Shown: positions 20,651-33,700 of the stretch, in pieces
Position numbering within the stretch: the first letter of the stretch is position 1
Layout of the letters: every line of letters begins with the position of its first letter
From: Polytrichum commune
Lineage: Eukaryota > Streptophyta > Polytrichopsida > Polytrichales > Polytrichaceae
DNA length: 64,000 nt
NCBI GenBank assembly: GCA_950295325.1
Contig: OX485808.1
Location: 250,501 to 314,500 of the forward strand
Direction of reading: 5' to 3'
Made by a program: the position numbers and the translations under genes
The notes under the pieces: generated by a model
What the model was told of the DNA's origin: nothing
Databases searched by the model: none
What the model saw: the letters and a program-made list of their open reading frames with translations, nothing else

Positions 20651-21184
20651 AGTGAACACAATTGAGAGGACTTATGTATAGACTTTAGTATAGGAATCAA
20701 CAAACATGCACTTCCCATAACCATAACTAAATCGGGGCTTCCGATTGCCTATGTGGTTTTTGTTGACGTTTCATCATAGATCTGCTAACGAAACACAAAC
20801 TTGAACATGTACATCTGATCAATAGAAGATGGAGAACAAGCAAAACTAACCAAATAACACCTGCATACCTAAGGTTGACATCATTTAGTTAACGGATCTA
20901 AGAGCAGATACTATTACCAAGTGCCTTTAATCTGAGCCAGAAGGTCGAGAAAGGTCTGAAATGTCCCCATTGTTCCATTTCCATTCTTACACTGCTCCAG
21001 TCTCAAATTATTGTCTAGCATCGATCCTTGTAACCGGTGTGAGACCCTTACAGCATTGAATGTGAAAGCCAATGTTGCAGCTTCACATGAATTCTCTTAC
21101 GGTTCTCTTACACCTAATGAATGCTTGATCCGGCGTTCACTGTAGTTAGAGATGAGAAATAATTGATTCATGTTTAGGCACGTA

Positions 21185-21560
21185 ACCTGTCATTTCGGAG
21201 GAATCTACAGAATTTACCTCAATATAATAAAGCAAATGCTGAAAGAAATCAACATGTTACTGTTTGGTCTTTATTTTTTGCGGATCTAGACTGGTTTTTA
21301 TCCAATTTCTCCTCCCCGTCCACTGTTTCAAATGCGCTAGGAGATTCAAACTGCTAGTTACAGATGCGCCAGTTGACTTTGAGAAATGACAGGTTGAAGT
21401 TTATGTTCAAGATCGCCGATTACTTGAAGAAATCTACAGAATAGACCTCACACTAATATTGAAAAACTGAATAATATCGCAACATGTAACCGCTTGCGCT
21501 TGGAAATACTGGATCTCATCCAATCGCCCCAAAATCTTTTTGGACACTTTAATGCTGTTT
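21185..21560 (+). repeat. Diverged ~232-bp direct duplication
   Basis: GAATCTACAGAATTTACCTCA near 21201 recurs as AAATCTACAGAATAGACCTCA near 21431, each followed by AACATGT about 50 bases later and by a GATCT...TCCAAT phrase. Non-coding. Confidence 0.4.
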
Positions 21561-21639
21561 TTTATTTGTTTTTCTTCTCCTGATTGTATCAATATTTTAC
21601 TCAAAAGAAAATCATTCAGTCACACTTAATTAGTTTAAA

Positions 21640-22140
21640 TGTGTATGAATAATTTGTGAGAGTAGAAGGTATTAACTAAACTGTAATAAAATAAACATAC
21701 TAAAAATAAAACACTAATTTTAGTTCCATTTTAGAATGACAAAGACCCTTTCAATGGTAAGTCATAATAATTAAAACCTCAATTTTAATGAGGGTTTTGT
21801 GATATTTTTCACTTTCAAGTTTATTACATATTTTATTGACTGTTTCACTTCGAAAATGAAATCCCAATCAATTGCTTACTTACTCAATGGAAGTGCACAT
21901 ATATATATTGGATTTTGAACCTTGAATATGAAGTGCACTCAATAACTGGCCTTCAAGAATGCAAGGGCCATGGTTTTTTTAAAGTCGGGTGGGGCGGGCA
22001 GAAGTTTTTGGTTGGGTCCTGAAATGTCGATTTCTTTCTAGGCGCCGCCCCTGCCCGTATCTACCTCCCCAAAAAAGCTCGTAGGGGGAGGTTTAACGCC
22101 CGCCTTAGGAAATGCAAGGTGCTAAAGCATCCCTATCGAG
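21640..22140 (+). repeat. Dispersed repeat R2, copy 1
   Basis: R2 is defined by ordered phrases: TTTTAGAATGACAAAGAC, GGTAAGTCATAA, GAAATCCCAATCAATTGCTTA, GGAAGTGCACATATATAT, TGAAGTGCACTCAATA, CCTTCAAGAATGCAAGGGC, then GTCGGGTGGGGCGGGCA. This copy has all of them. Copies also lie at 22560 and 34060. No coding content. Confidence 0.6.
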
Positions 22141-22559
22141 CTTTTGGGGGAGGCGTGGATACTCAAAGGATGAGGGCCAAGGTCCGCGACCCACAACCCT
22201 TGCACAACCCGAGAAAAAAGCTTTTGTACCCGATCAAAAACATTGTCCACATTGTCCAACTTTAACAAAAAGTTGTCCTTGAATTCTTGAAGACTGTCTA
22301 GTCCACAAAACCCATATTGAGTGAATCTCAACTTCCAGAGCCAAAATCAAATATGTGTGTTTGACTTCACTTAGTAAATAATTGATTGATTGAGATTTCT
22401 TTTCTCAAAGTGAAACTGTCAATAAAGTGTGGAGGTAACTTGGAGGTTAAGAATATGAAAAGTACTCCTTAGCAATGAGGTGATAATTTTGTGACTTATC
22501 ATTTGAAAGGGCCTTTTGTCAATTTCAAAGTGATTTCTAAACGAATGTGCTAATTTTAG

Positions 22560-22960
22560 AACTGTTATTTTAAAATTAATTAATTAATGCCTTCTCCTTT
22601 CACAAGTAGATTTCTGCAAGCAGTCTTACACATTCAAACTAATTAGGTGTAATAGAATGTAAGTAAGGCTAAATAAATACCATTTAATCTTTCCAAGATT
22701 TAAGATACTAAAGTTGACATACTTAGGGGATTTTCATATCATTAACTTCCAAGTTACTTACATACTTTATTTATGATTTGACTTTGGGAAAGAAATCCCA
22801 ATCAATTACTTATTTGCTAAGTGGAAGTGAATATATATAGATAATTGGTCTTTAAGTTGAAGTGCATTTAATATGGGTTTTGTGGACAAGGTAGCCTTCA
22901 AGAATGCAAAGGTCAATATTTTTTGAAGTCAGGCAAGACGGCCAACATTTCTTAGTCAAG
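22560..22960 (+). repeat. Dispersed repeat R2, copy 2
   Basis: Carries GAAATCCCAATCAATTACTTA, a GTGGAAGTGAATATATATA phrase, TTGAAGTGCATTTAATATGG and CCTTCAAGAATGCAAAGGTC in the same order and orientation as copy 1, about 900 bases away. Confidence 0.6.
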
Positions 22961-23034
22961 TTCAAAAAACGTTTTCTTGGGCTACCCCAAGGGTTACGGG
23001 TTGTAGGTCTTGGTCCTTTTATATGATTAGACCT

Positions 23035-23046
23035 CCCCCCCCCCCC
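23035..23046. repeat. Poly-C run followed by AAATA repeats
   Basis: Twelve C residues followed by (ATAA)n. Long C/G homopolymers recur at 59272, 59596, 60101 and 63707; their exact length may be uncertain for sequencing reasons. Confidence 0.8.
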
Positions 23047-23633
23047 AAATATAAATAAATAAATAAATATCAATAGTGGGGGTGCTTTAGCATCTGTATA
23101 TCCTCATGCTCACGTGGACTTGGACTTATACAAATATTTATGATGTTGAGAAAGCTTTCTCCTTGATTACATGCTTGAATGTTGAGCACAATTAAGTTGC
23201 AAGCCATTGTTAGTCCCACCCCTCATTGTCATCTATGCTCACATACAAAGCCTTGTCTCCTCTACTAGGACTCAATGGACGAGGTGCACTCCAAATGGCA
23301 TCATTCTAAGGTTATCTGGATAACCTAGGAAAGATCATGTTTGCTTTGAAATCTACATAGGCTAATCAAGAACTTCAATTCATGAAAACGTAGCTCAAAT
23401 TTAATAATGCTAAGCTCCTCCTACCATTTATCAAAAGCAACAGAATAATTCAACCGAAGGCCATGACTAAACATGTTATGATTCTTGCAAAACATGACCC
23501 GTTATGATCACTAGAAGTAATGACTAAACATATAACATTGTATGGATTGTGTAAGTGTTATTATCATAAGCCAAACTATACCACGAGGACTTGCTACAAT
23601 CAATCATAACATTCATTCTCTTTTGGTAATCAA

Positions 23634-24071
23634 AATGTTTTTGCAATTGGCACATATACAACTACCGATGCCGTGGAGTGGCAATGGTTGAGTGCATATG
23701 GAGTCCAAAGGTGATGGCAAAAGCACAAGCAGAACTTGACAATGTGGTGGGCAAGTCTTGGAGAGTTAAAGATGTTGATATCCCTAACACGAAGTATTTA
23801 CAACTTGTCATCAAGAAAGCCTTACAACTTCATCATGCTACTCCATTATTGATTCCTCACATGAACAAAAAAGCATGCAAGATGTTCAAGTATAACTTCC
23901 GCAATGTCAATGCACGTTCTGGTTATGACTTTGTTGAAATCCTTCGAATGGTTGCTCCCAAACGGCTTGCAACTTGTTGAATTAGATATGTCAGAAGCCG
24001 CAAGGGGCTTCCTTGCACGCACTCAATCTCTTGTTGCAATTCCAAAGCCTCGCATGTCTATTGTTTTGTGA
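23634..24071 (+). pseudogene. Cytochrome P450 pseudogene (I-helix to C-terminus, deleted)
   Basis: The first 15 codons from 23634 encode the oxygen-binding I-helix, NVFAIGTYTTTDAVEW. A frameshift near 23672 then moves into the frame PKVMAKAQAELDNVVGK, a DIPNTKYLQLVIKKALQLH segment (K-helix, where the usual E-x-x-R is degraded to K-x-x-Q), and TPLLIPHMNKKACKMF. The sequence then jumps to a fragment resembling the region before the heme loop (NVNARSGYDF). After another shift it gives the C-terminal strand LPNGLQLVELDMSEAARGF, then TQSLVAIPKPR. The PERF region and the heme-binding cysteine loop are missing, so it cannot be functional. Microsomal plant P450s of the A type end this way. Upstream exons were not found. 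Confidence 0.8.
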
Positions 24072-24487
24072 TAGTTTGGAGGCTTAGAGGAGTTTATATG
24101 GCACAAAGCACTCAACCATGAGTACATTGTTTACACCTATTATTGTGGGCTAAAGTTAACAATGATGTTAGAGAGTGTCCTGGCACAGTTGCATTTCATA
24201 TGTATTTTGAAAATTAGCGTGGTCTGCAGATTAATAAAAAACCAGAGTCAAATATAAAATGATGAAATGATTTGTTGGTAAATTGTAGATGTTATAGTGA
24301 CATTATTATTTCAACCCAAATATAATCATTTTCGTTTAAGACATGTTGTCCCCATCTTCTAGTTTTGAATAGATGATAATGTGGGCTCAAAAATAGCATG
24401 GTTCAAAAGAGTGACATTGACCAGACACAGTAATAGGCGTAGCTCTGGAGAGGAGATTTGAGAACAAGCAAGAAATTATTTGATTTA

Positions 24488-24604
24488 TAAATTTCAAACG
24501 GCTTCCAACCTGAGGATTTGGATGTCACAAGCCGCAGGAAGAATCCTCACACAAGCCCGGTCTTTGATTGTGATTCCAAACTCTCCCATTGTGTATACTA
24601 CGAT
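24488..24604 (+). pseudogene. Second P450 C-terminal fragment
   Basis: A frame starting near 24497 reads NGFQPEDLDV and, after one shift, SQAAGRILTQARSLIVIPNSP. This parallels the LPNGLQLVELDMSEAARGF...SLVAIPKPR ending of the pseudogene 500 bases upstream. It implies that two P450 copies once stood in tandem here and that only the C-terminal end of the second remains. Confidence 0.55.
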
Positions 24605-25435
24605 TCAAAATGCATACACCTGAATAAAAGAATACTTTACGGAGATGCCACACCTCACCTGCTCATTGTAACTGCGAAGTGAAGCATAAAAGTAACTTAC
24701 ATTTTTTCTTATTACATTTTTGATCATCACTTGAACATGTGCCCATTACTCGAATTATAATATGGGTTGTCCGAGAATATTATCACTGCAAGCCACTGAA
24801 AAATACACTACATAGTTAGCACATATTCTAGAAGCTTCATGGATGTGTGGTTCTTACAAAACAAATGTGCAGTCTTTATAAGTAGTTGAATAAAGTGCAC
24901 ATTAAAATGCAGATCTTGCTGATATATTCATATCACAGAACTTTGATCCAGAGTATCATTGTGTTGTGAACGTTTCCGTAATCATGTAACAACATGTAAC
25001 GGACATGTTTGGACTATACTAACTGTTCCTAAACAATAAGTTAATCTCAGATAAGTACATGTTTGGAAATATAGTTGTTGATTTATTGGAGTAAGTTCTA
25101 TACTGACTACCCTGAGCCAAGGGCTATCAAGGGCTATCGAGTTGAACTTTTGGCACATGGGAATCGGTACAAACCAACAGGATAACAAACATGGAAAAAA
25201 TCAATAACTTGACATATGCAAAAACCTCCTTTGTCATCCCCCAAAAAAGAAAAGTAAGAAGCTCAGAGCCATCCACCAAATCACAAACCACTAATAATTA
25301 CAAAACATTTATTTTATGCAACAGTAACCTCTTCTGAAGAGCTTTCCTGAGCAATTGGTGGATTCAAACCGACAACACCCCCAAAATTATGGAGGAATAA
25401 AGAGCATAGAACTTAAACACAACAATAGGTAGTTC
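24605..25435. other. Intergenic; includes the 3' flank of the V-ATPase gene
   Basis: No gene seen. The last ~200 bases before 25436 should be the 3'-UTR and polyadenylation region of the minus-strand V-ATPase subunit C gene. Confidence 0.4.
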
Positions 25436-28400
25436 CTATCCAGCCAAATTGACAGTCAGCGAGACATAAGGATGGACATCCGAGTCTCCTACAAGTCCCA
25501 TCATCCCTGCATCATCCTCTGCCTTCCAAAATGCACTGCAAAACCCCAGCCACAGCTCATTCAGCTCATCACAAAGGCAATAGATGCTTATCTGCAGAGC
25601 ATTTACACTTGCCAGAAAAAAACCTGAATCCAGAATAACTAGACCATTCAAACAATTCAGATTGCGAATCTATTTGGTCACCACTCTTTCAAGTCTTGCA
25701 GAATATTGCAAACACTATGTATTTGATGAGCCAAGATTATCTTGTGCAAGAACAAACAACTTCTGCTCGCCCAACTGGGGTAAGAATATTGATGTTCATA
25801 AACCAAGCAAAATACCAGGAACAGCAGTGCATGCAGAACTCACTCCAGACTTTTGAAAATATAACATAAAAATATTATTAAAAAAAGAAGCTTGAACGAG
25901 GTAAAGCGACTGGTTCAAACAAACTGGTCAAATGTTTATTGAAAAGTTTTGATTCAAAGAATACCTGTTTGCACCAGAAGACAGCTTCTCAAGTAGACCA
26001 CGTACTTTCTTTTCATTTCTGGAAGTCGGTGCCAGTACAGCAGCCTGAGGCATATGGAAACATCACAACCACAATGTTATCAAGTGGGGGAAAAAAAACC
26101 AGAGGTACAAGTCAGAATACCAGAGGTAAAAGTCAAAATGCACAACTAAGCTTTTTGAGAACGTCCAAAGTGTTTGGGAAAGACCTGAAACTTTGGTGGA
26201 AGCCCATAACGTAATATGCTTTCAGTGAAAAGTCGAATGGCACACACATGCATCCAGGCACTGAAGACCTGCTTTGCACATTGATAATCAGTATAATCAT
26301 CTTGACGCACTCAGTGAGCAGCCTTAAAAAGAACACACAAAACTCCAAGCAAAATGTCTGAAGAACATACCTCGCCATAGACAGCATTACACCACTGTTG
26401 AAGAGACTGGCGCAATCCATCTAGGTCACGTTGTAATCGCAACGTCTCTTCCTGTCTTGTCGACTGCCCTTCTGGGTCCAACTCAAAGTCTCGGACCTGA
26501 ATACAAAGTCTTAAATTGAATTCATACAACCAGCTATACCACAGTAAATGATTAAGACAAAAGTATCCTTGCAAAGAGCAAAAGCACCATACCACTGCTA
26601 GGAACAGGTCCCTATGCAGATAAAAGAAAAGCACTCACCAGAAACCCCCTTTCTCGTGCGGATGTTTTGAAAGAGTCTGCAACCTTCCGAAATAATGTCA
26701 CTGTATATAGGGCATTTTCATTGTCCTCAGTGAGCTTTTTGGAAGATCTTGGAACCTTCCAGCAGCAACATGTAACACAGTTAGAACCAACAAATACTTA
26801 GGGATCTGAATCCCCTAAATATTATCAGATATCCAGGAGCACACACTTCTTCCAAAGTATCATCCATATATCCAGTCAAGAGTGGCAAACTTCACAATGG
26901 CAACAAAGTGGAACAATCAAGAACATACCACAAAATTTGAAAGTGTCTCATAGGAAGCTAGCCAGTCCTTCTGGGAGTACTTCGAGACCACCACAAGTAG
27001 AGTCATCAGATGCTCAGTGTTGATGATGTCATCAGGCTTCACATGGTTTGAAAGATCCCGCACAGCCATACTGTGGTCATAGACTATTAGTTCTTAGCCT
27101 GTACTTCCCCTCTCAGAGATCAGAGAGAAAAAATTCCCCTCCAAATGCAAGAAGAATCACGTCATGTAGAAAGTGACAACAGCACTCAAAACTACTCCAA
27201 AACATAAACGACGAAGATGACCAATACACACCTTCCACCCTGTTTCCGCAATACTGTAGTTAGCTGCGTTCTGGTGTTGCTGTACTCTGAAACTCTGATC
27301 TGCAAACATGCACAAGAAATATCAATTGGCTTATCAAACATGAAAAAAATTGTTCCTAATGAATGTTAAGAATAAAAAATGCCAGAATGCTAGGAATGAC
27401 AAAGCTCTCTAGTAAGTTGAAGATCCTCATGATCCCTCAGGGGTGCACCTTCAGGTCGTCTTCAAGCCTGGCCACGCTTTCTTGTATTGTATCCACAATC
27501 TCTCTCAGTGGAGTCATTGTCGGATATTTTGCCTCGTCCCAATTAAATCTAAAAAATAAGAATCCCCGCATCAGAGTTACATCTGCTTATGTACACAGCA
27601 CACCTAATTTTACCTAACAATTACAGAGACACATATGTCTTATGCATGAAATGAACACTATAATTGCTTGGGCACCTGGTTATGTAGGAATCAATAGGGA
27701 TGCCATCAACAACTAGAGTAGTTGAATCAGCATTGTTTGACTGATCCAGGTCATCCAGCTGTCTTCGCACCTTATGAGTTACTGCTTCCACCACTTGATT
27801 GGCCTGTATCAAAGCCACTCACCTCAATATCAAAACAGTAATTGCATTAGCCTCACATGCACAGCTAAATTGGTGATTTAAGTGATTCTAAAAATTGATA
27901 AGTTGCACATGTAATATACAATTGGCCAGTAGATGAATGGAAGCATTTGAGGTACGCTCTCCTAAGACTACCCTAAGTTTCCCTCTATATATGACTGCCC
28001 AAATAAAATATTATTTTTTAGACAAAGAATGAAAGCTCTGGAACAACCAAGACATGGATTTCCAATTGAAGAAGATGAACCTCTAGTTATAGCAATCACC
28101 TATAACAACCTCCACTTACAGTGTCTACTTGTACAGACTGGCTGCATCTGGTATGCAGAAATTTGACAGACAGGAGCTAAGCTTCCCTTCATCATTTAAG
28201 AGAAGAGCGGAGGAGAAATTACAATCAAAAAATGTTAACAACCTCAACAATGAGTAGTCCAAGCACGTACCTTCGTCAGGTCGTCGCTGAGGGTGAGCAA
28301 AGAGTCCAAAGTCCCCACCCTTAATTCCGGAATATGAAACTGTCCTCTACACACAGGGGTAATGCCTCAGGTCCACTCTACTCTGTCTTGTTTGTACACA

Positions 28401-28895
28401 TAATTGACAAAAAGAAACTCGCAGGTCAAATTTAAAGACATACGTTTCCAAGACAATTCAGATCCTAATCTGTCAGTCTACCAATTCAAGTCAGCAATGG
28501 CATAAACATCGCAAAAGCAACTTCCAGGTCATCTTCCAAGGCATTCATTTCCAAGACCAATTCAGATCCTAATCTGTCTTCCAAACTGCTTAAGCCATGG
28601 CACATACATAGTAATAGCAATATTCAGGTCAACTGGCATGGCATTCATTTCCAAGACAATTCAGATCCAAACCTGTCTGTTTTACCAATTCAAAACAGTC
28701 ATGGCACACACACACACACACAAAGAAAAAATCCAGGCCATCCATGCATCTATCCTCCATGCTCGACGACACCATTACCTTGTAAGTAGGCGTATCAAAA
28801 GCAACTTTGGCAATGCTCTGTTGCAATGTCTCCCATGTCGACGTCGCTGATCCTTGCAGTGGCATAGACACCAGAAGATACCGATTCGCGGCCAT
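25436..28895 (-). CDS. VHA-C: V-type proton ATPase subunit C, 11 exons, complete
   Basis: Exons, in transcript order, are 28779-28895, 28271-28339, 27676-27803, 27449-27548, 27232-27299, 26929-27070, 26639-26755, 26371-26496, 26185-26268, 25965-26044 and 25436-25535. All borders are GT-AG and all phases join, giving 1131 bases or 376 residues, against about 375 in flowering plants. Family landmarks appear in order: FDTPTYK, LRVGTLDSLL, KVRRQLDDL, DGIPIDSY, FNWDEAKYPTM, KYSQKDWLASYETL, VPRSSKKLTEDNE, NALYTVTLF, VRDFE, RYGLPPKF and a C-terminal GDSDVHPYVSLTVNL. Subunit C is the cytosolic V1 stalk protein that clamps the EG stalks to the membrane sector at the tonoplast and endomembranes; it controls assembly of the pump. 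The start is the first in-frame ATG. Sequence is clearly diverged from angiosperm copies. Confidence 0.93.
28704..28722. repeat. (CA)n microsatellite in intron 1 of VHA-C
   Basis: About nine CA units, followed by AAGAAAAAA. It lies in the first intron, 60 bases from the donor of exon 1. Confidence 0.85.
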
Positions 28896-29410
28896 AGCTG
28901 CGATCTTCCGTGATCTCTTTTCCACTACAGCCTTGCTTGTTTGGATCACACCCTAAACCCTGGAAGCTTGACCCAGAAGATGGACCTCTGTACTGAAAAA
29001 CCTGAGTGTGTGTGAGACAGAAGATAGTACATAAATCATGGCCTTGCCATATCGAAATCACTTTTCTCGACGGTAGACATCAAGTTCTCAACATACTTCC
29101 CGTAAAGAGCACGCAGATCGAATAGCACATTACTTACAGATGCGGATTCCCACAAGATTGCAAACTGAAGTGCATAAACTGAACAACCCTTACTGCAGAA
29201 AGTGAGTAGCCTTGTGGAACTGATTAGGAATTTGAGAGGCTCACCAAAGTTTGAAGCAAGTTAGTGCACAAGAGATTGAAGTTCTATAAAAGAAAGCGTG
29301 GAGTTGCAGATCGAAATCTGTGAAGTGGAGAAGAGCACCAGGTGGAGTGAGAAAACCTAAGTTTCCGGTGACCGTGTAGAGAGACAGACCTTTCCCTATT
29401 CCCGCGCGCT
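28896..29410 (-). promoter_or_regulatory. 5' leader and promoter-proximal region of VHA-C
   Basis: On the minus strand a telo-box (GGGTTTAGGG) lies about 55 bases before the ATG, and CT-rich leader-like sequence extends back to about 29400. A CACAG/GTGAG-rich segment near 29000 may contain a 5'-UTR intron. No TATA box was certain. The exact transcription start cannot be fixed by eye. Confidence 0.4.
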
Positions 29411-29839
29411 CTAAGAATGAACGCCTAACACCGCTAAGTGGATTTCGAACTAGGTACTAAGGAAGTTAGGACGGTGATAGGCCACCCACACTTACTAGTG
29501 CAGGCCACCAATGAACGGTTTCCACCAGCATTGGGTGCATCTAGTGGTTCTCATTGGTCAAATTAAAGTTTAAACTGGTCCTTGTTGATTATCCAAATTC
29601 AATCACTTTATTGGGTTTAAGGGTAAAATATTTTCATGTGAATTTTTTCTTTCATTGAACTTACATGTATAAAAAGTTCGTAAATTTGGTCATTCTACAA
29701 TTGAAGTTACATATTTCGATATTTGGCAGGCAAGAAAAAGAATTGCATGCCAATTGACACACAATTCTTTTGAGTGAGTCTCACATGACATGTGACTTGA
29801 AAAGTTGCATGTCACATGACACTCATCAAAACTAAACAT

Positions 29840-30740
29840 TAGTGTGTGGGAATTTCCAATAGGTGTACACTATTGTTGCATATCAAAGTCATCAAAAATC
29901 AACTTATTTTACAAAGTGTCAAATTTTAATTGTGATAGATATGTTTCCTTTTCTTTTCTTTCCTTTCTCAAATTCATCAAACATAGCATTCATAGGCAAT
30001 GTAGTGGATTGTCACCCAAGACAACCAGTTTGAAGAGTGTGCAATTGGAGAGATTGTTTTTGGCAAGTTCATTAAGTTAAATCTTGGTAGATGGAAGAAG
30101 GCATTGTTTGAAGGTACCATAGCTCTCTAGCAGCTTGGGCAAAAAATAATTTATTTTAAAGGTGCCTAAATTTATGGGAAATTAATTTCATTGAGTGTCC
30201 AAAAAAAATAACATTCCAAAAGTGCTTAAAATCATGATAATGCAAGTGACATTAACTAGATCCAACAAAGTAGCATCACACAACTTCAACAATGTCTTCA
30301 CTCAACATCAATCTCATACATGATCCCAAAAAAAATACAAGCATGAATTTGTTTCACAAAGCAAAACTTGACATACAAGTAAAAGACAAACTTTAGGGTA
30401 AGGAATGTTGGTTAGGGGGGGTGTTTAGGTCAATTGTAGCCACCATAGATGGAATTAGGAAACCATTTATGAGTTATAAAAATGACTTGGATAAATGTCT
30501 AACTTAATTTATTCTCAAAGTAAATCTACCCAATCTTGGAATATTATCTTATGGGCTACCTAACTTACTTTCGCACTTTAATTAATTATTAGGCAGAAAG
30601 GTGCCTAAGTTGCTAGAGAGCTACAAGACTTTGCCACTTGATAACGTTTGGCATTTATGCATGTGATCAATAACACTGACATTGGGATTTATTCTTGAAG
30701 CTAAGATAGAAAGATTATGCTTAAGAATGCTATGAAGGAT
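29840..30740 (+). repeat. Dispersed repeat R5, second copy, interrupted by a 504-bp element
   Basis: Segments 29840-30115 and 30640-30740 together match the repeat in exonuclease intron 1 (9640-9910). The interruption coincides with the inverted-repeat element at 30120-30623, so the repeat was present before that insertion. Confidence 0.55.
30120..30623. mobile_element. 504-bp MITE with ~22-bp inverted ends
   Basis: The left end TAGCTCTCTAGCAGCTTGGG is the inverse of the right end (CCTAAGTTGCTAGAGAGCTA) with two mismatches. If TA is the target duplication, the ends are GCTCTCTAGC. There is no coding capacity. It splits a copy of repeat R5 whose uninterrupted version is at 9640-9910. Confidence 0.65.
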
Positions 30741-30744
30741 TATT

Positions 30745-33700
30745 GCAAAAACAACATATTGCTTAGACTTTTCATAATATGACATATATTATTGACAATG
30801 ATATGCATGATTTGACAAGTACCCACAAGACCCCTACAAGACAATATATATATTTTCTATCCAATTGTTGCATGAACTCATTGCGCATGCTAACCTTAAC
30901 TACCTTTCCACCATGGTAAACTATAAACTTGTAGTATAAATGCCTAACACCACTTATTAAATATAACAGTTGGTATTTTAGGCCACATTGTATTTATATC
31001 ATTATTCATATAATATAATTTAGCATGGTCTTCCTTGAAGACCTTAAAATACTCATTAGTTATAAATTAGATTACATGGGTAAAAATAAATTACCAGCAT
31101 GCTCAACCATGTTATTCAACTTTGGTTAAATTTATCAAAAATAAAAATAAAATATTCTTACTTTACATTGATACTATGGTATTAGTATCAAATAAATTAC
31201 TCAAATTTTGTTTTGATAAAACATAGTGACCTAGATGTGAATTCTTGTTTCAGCCATATTGAATGTATGGTCAACAATTTGTGCTTTGTAAATGTTTTGG
31301 TTATTTTATTTTAATTTTTATATTTTAATCAAATCTTAATATTAAATTTGATTTGAGGCGAGCATCCCATGACTTTGGGGGCCTAATATGGTATTAGTCT
31401 ATGGCCTTACATTTAAATTTTAATGCTTTTGACATGGAATTTTTAATCAATGTTATGTAATCAATTGTTGGATGAAATGCACATGTTTATCTTTGTAGAT
31501 TCACATGATCATCCACATGTAAAAATTATATTGCTTAACTTTTTTTTTTTAAAACCATACATGTGGAAAGGTGAAACGATTTAAGTTGAATTTTTCATTT
31601 CATTACAATGAAATGCTAAATATTTTATTTATAAAAAAATTAATAAATTTTGTATAAGAGAGTTAATCAATAAAAATGCTTAATCATTCAAACTGTCACA
31701 TCTTTGCACAATACTTGATGTGGGCCTTCATTTATTTTTAAAATTGAATTAAAATTCAAACAATCTAAATTCAAACAACCTTTATGTGTTAAAATTGTAA
31801 CATGATTGCACAAAATGTATTCAAAAGTAAAATTATATAATTTAAAATTTTGTTACTGCATCAAAATAATCATACATTTGGGTCATATGTTAAGTTTATT
31901 TTATAAAGAAGGTTTGTATTGATGTTATTAAGTTGATAAAAAAAATTGGTTAAAAATTCAAAGAATGCTTTTATATACATAATTTTTTTTATATACAAAC
32001 ATTCTTATCAAAAACATGTAGACTATAGTGTGCAAGCACCCCACCCAACACTTTAATTATGATAAGTTATAGATTTTTTTTTCTTTAATCTACTTTAAGA
32101 AGAAAAAAATCAATATTTATTTAGAGCACAACTGTATAGATGTAATTTCTTGAGAAGCTTTTTTTCAAAATATACTTTAAGCTTGTATCAAACAACAATT
32201 TATTATTGACTATGTAGAATATTGTCACTAAGAGAAAATTGATTCATTATGACAAATAATCAATTTGTCATTGCATCGATGACACTCCTTTAGAATATAT
32301 AATGTTCCATGTTGACCACATGTGATAGCTTGAAGATGGATCTCGATTCATCGGGACACTTCAAGGGTGTTTGAAGGTGATACATCTCCATCATGCACAT
32401 AATATGTTCCGCTCTTTATAATGAATAGATTGAGCATTACTCTATGCCAAGCCTTCATATGATATTTTTGACAACCATCTCTGCGAACATATTTTGTTAG
32501 TTTGTAAGGTAAACAAAAACTTTTAGTTTAAAAGTTTGTAGAAATGAAAAGAGCTCGATAACCGAAGAACATATCATTATAATCTTTGTATTTGCATTCC
32601 ATGTTGATGCACGTTGTACTAAGCTATGATTTAAGTGACCACACAATAATTTTGACACAAAATCAACTCATGCGTTGCTTTGGACTCATGAACATGATGT
32701 TAGGTATCCTCGCATTAATGTTCATGACTTTTTTTGTTTTCTTCTTTCGAGACTTGAATACATTTTCTTGCCTTATTCTTCCTCCGTTGATTTGTTATTG
32801 TCATAACTCTCCGCACCTTTGTTTTCTTCCCTTTTCACGCCCTTTCATGCATTTATTGCCCTCTTCTATGCATGTGCTATATTGGTGTAATATTTTCATT
32901 CACATGTTGTCATACTCATAGCATACATAATCTAAGGGGGTTCATGAAAGAAATAAAAAATATGAGAATACAAAAATAAGAGCACAAGTTGCTTAAAGAC
33001 AATTATATTTTAAAAAATCGCAACTGTCATAATTTGTTCGCCACCTCCAACAAAAGATCCAATTACTTGAGGCAATGTAAAGAGCCCAAAAAAAATTGTT
33101 CACCTATGCTTATGAAAATGCATTAAATGTGAAATTCATTTTCATGCATTCTATACATAAACTACATGTTTCATTAATTCTCAAATGTTAATTATCTACA
33201 AATTCAAAAAAACTTTGTTATAAAAAATCTAAAATAATTTGGGTTACTTAAATAATAATTTAAGCTAAATATTCAAAGTATTATAATTTTATACATTGTT
33301 AAGAATATGAACCATTTTTTATTTTAAAGAATTCATCACACTATAAATATTAAAAATGAATGATGTGTTATCTATCTACCTTTAACCTTATTCATATGTA
33401 CAAATTTTTTAATTCAAAATGCAAAATATTATATAGAAGTTTTTTTTAATAGTGTGTACAAAAAAATATATTTTTAGGATCATTTATTAAGTAATTTATA
33501 ATTTAAAAATACATATTGATAATTTTGGTACAATAAAAGTGTTAACATTTTATGTTAAATATTGATTAAATATAAAATACCTTGGTTGCCTCAACAAACA
33601 TGTCAATTTTGAGAAGTTATTATTGGATATTAGTTAATTATGTTTTGCATAATTAATAATTAGGAATGTTTTGGATCATAATCACATTTTTCATAATAGG

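Noticed and set aside
28896..28949. Longer N-terminus for V-ATPase subunit C
   Set aside because: The in-frame extension has no ATG start (only GTG), and the family N-terminus aligns with the ATG at 28895.
32586..32921. Hydrophobic 111-codon frame as a membrane protein
   Set aside because: It lies in AT-rich DNA where hydrophobic codons are expected by chance; no motif, no promoter signals.
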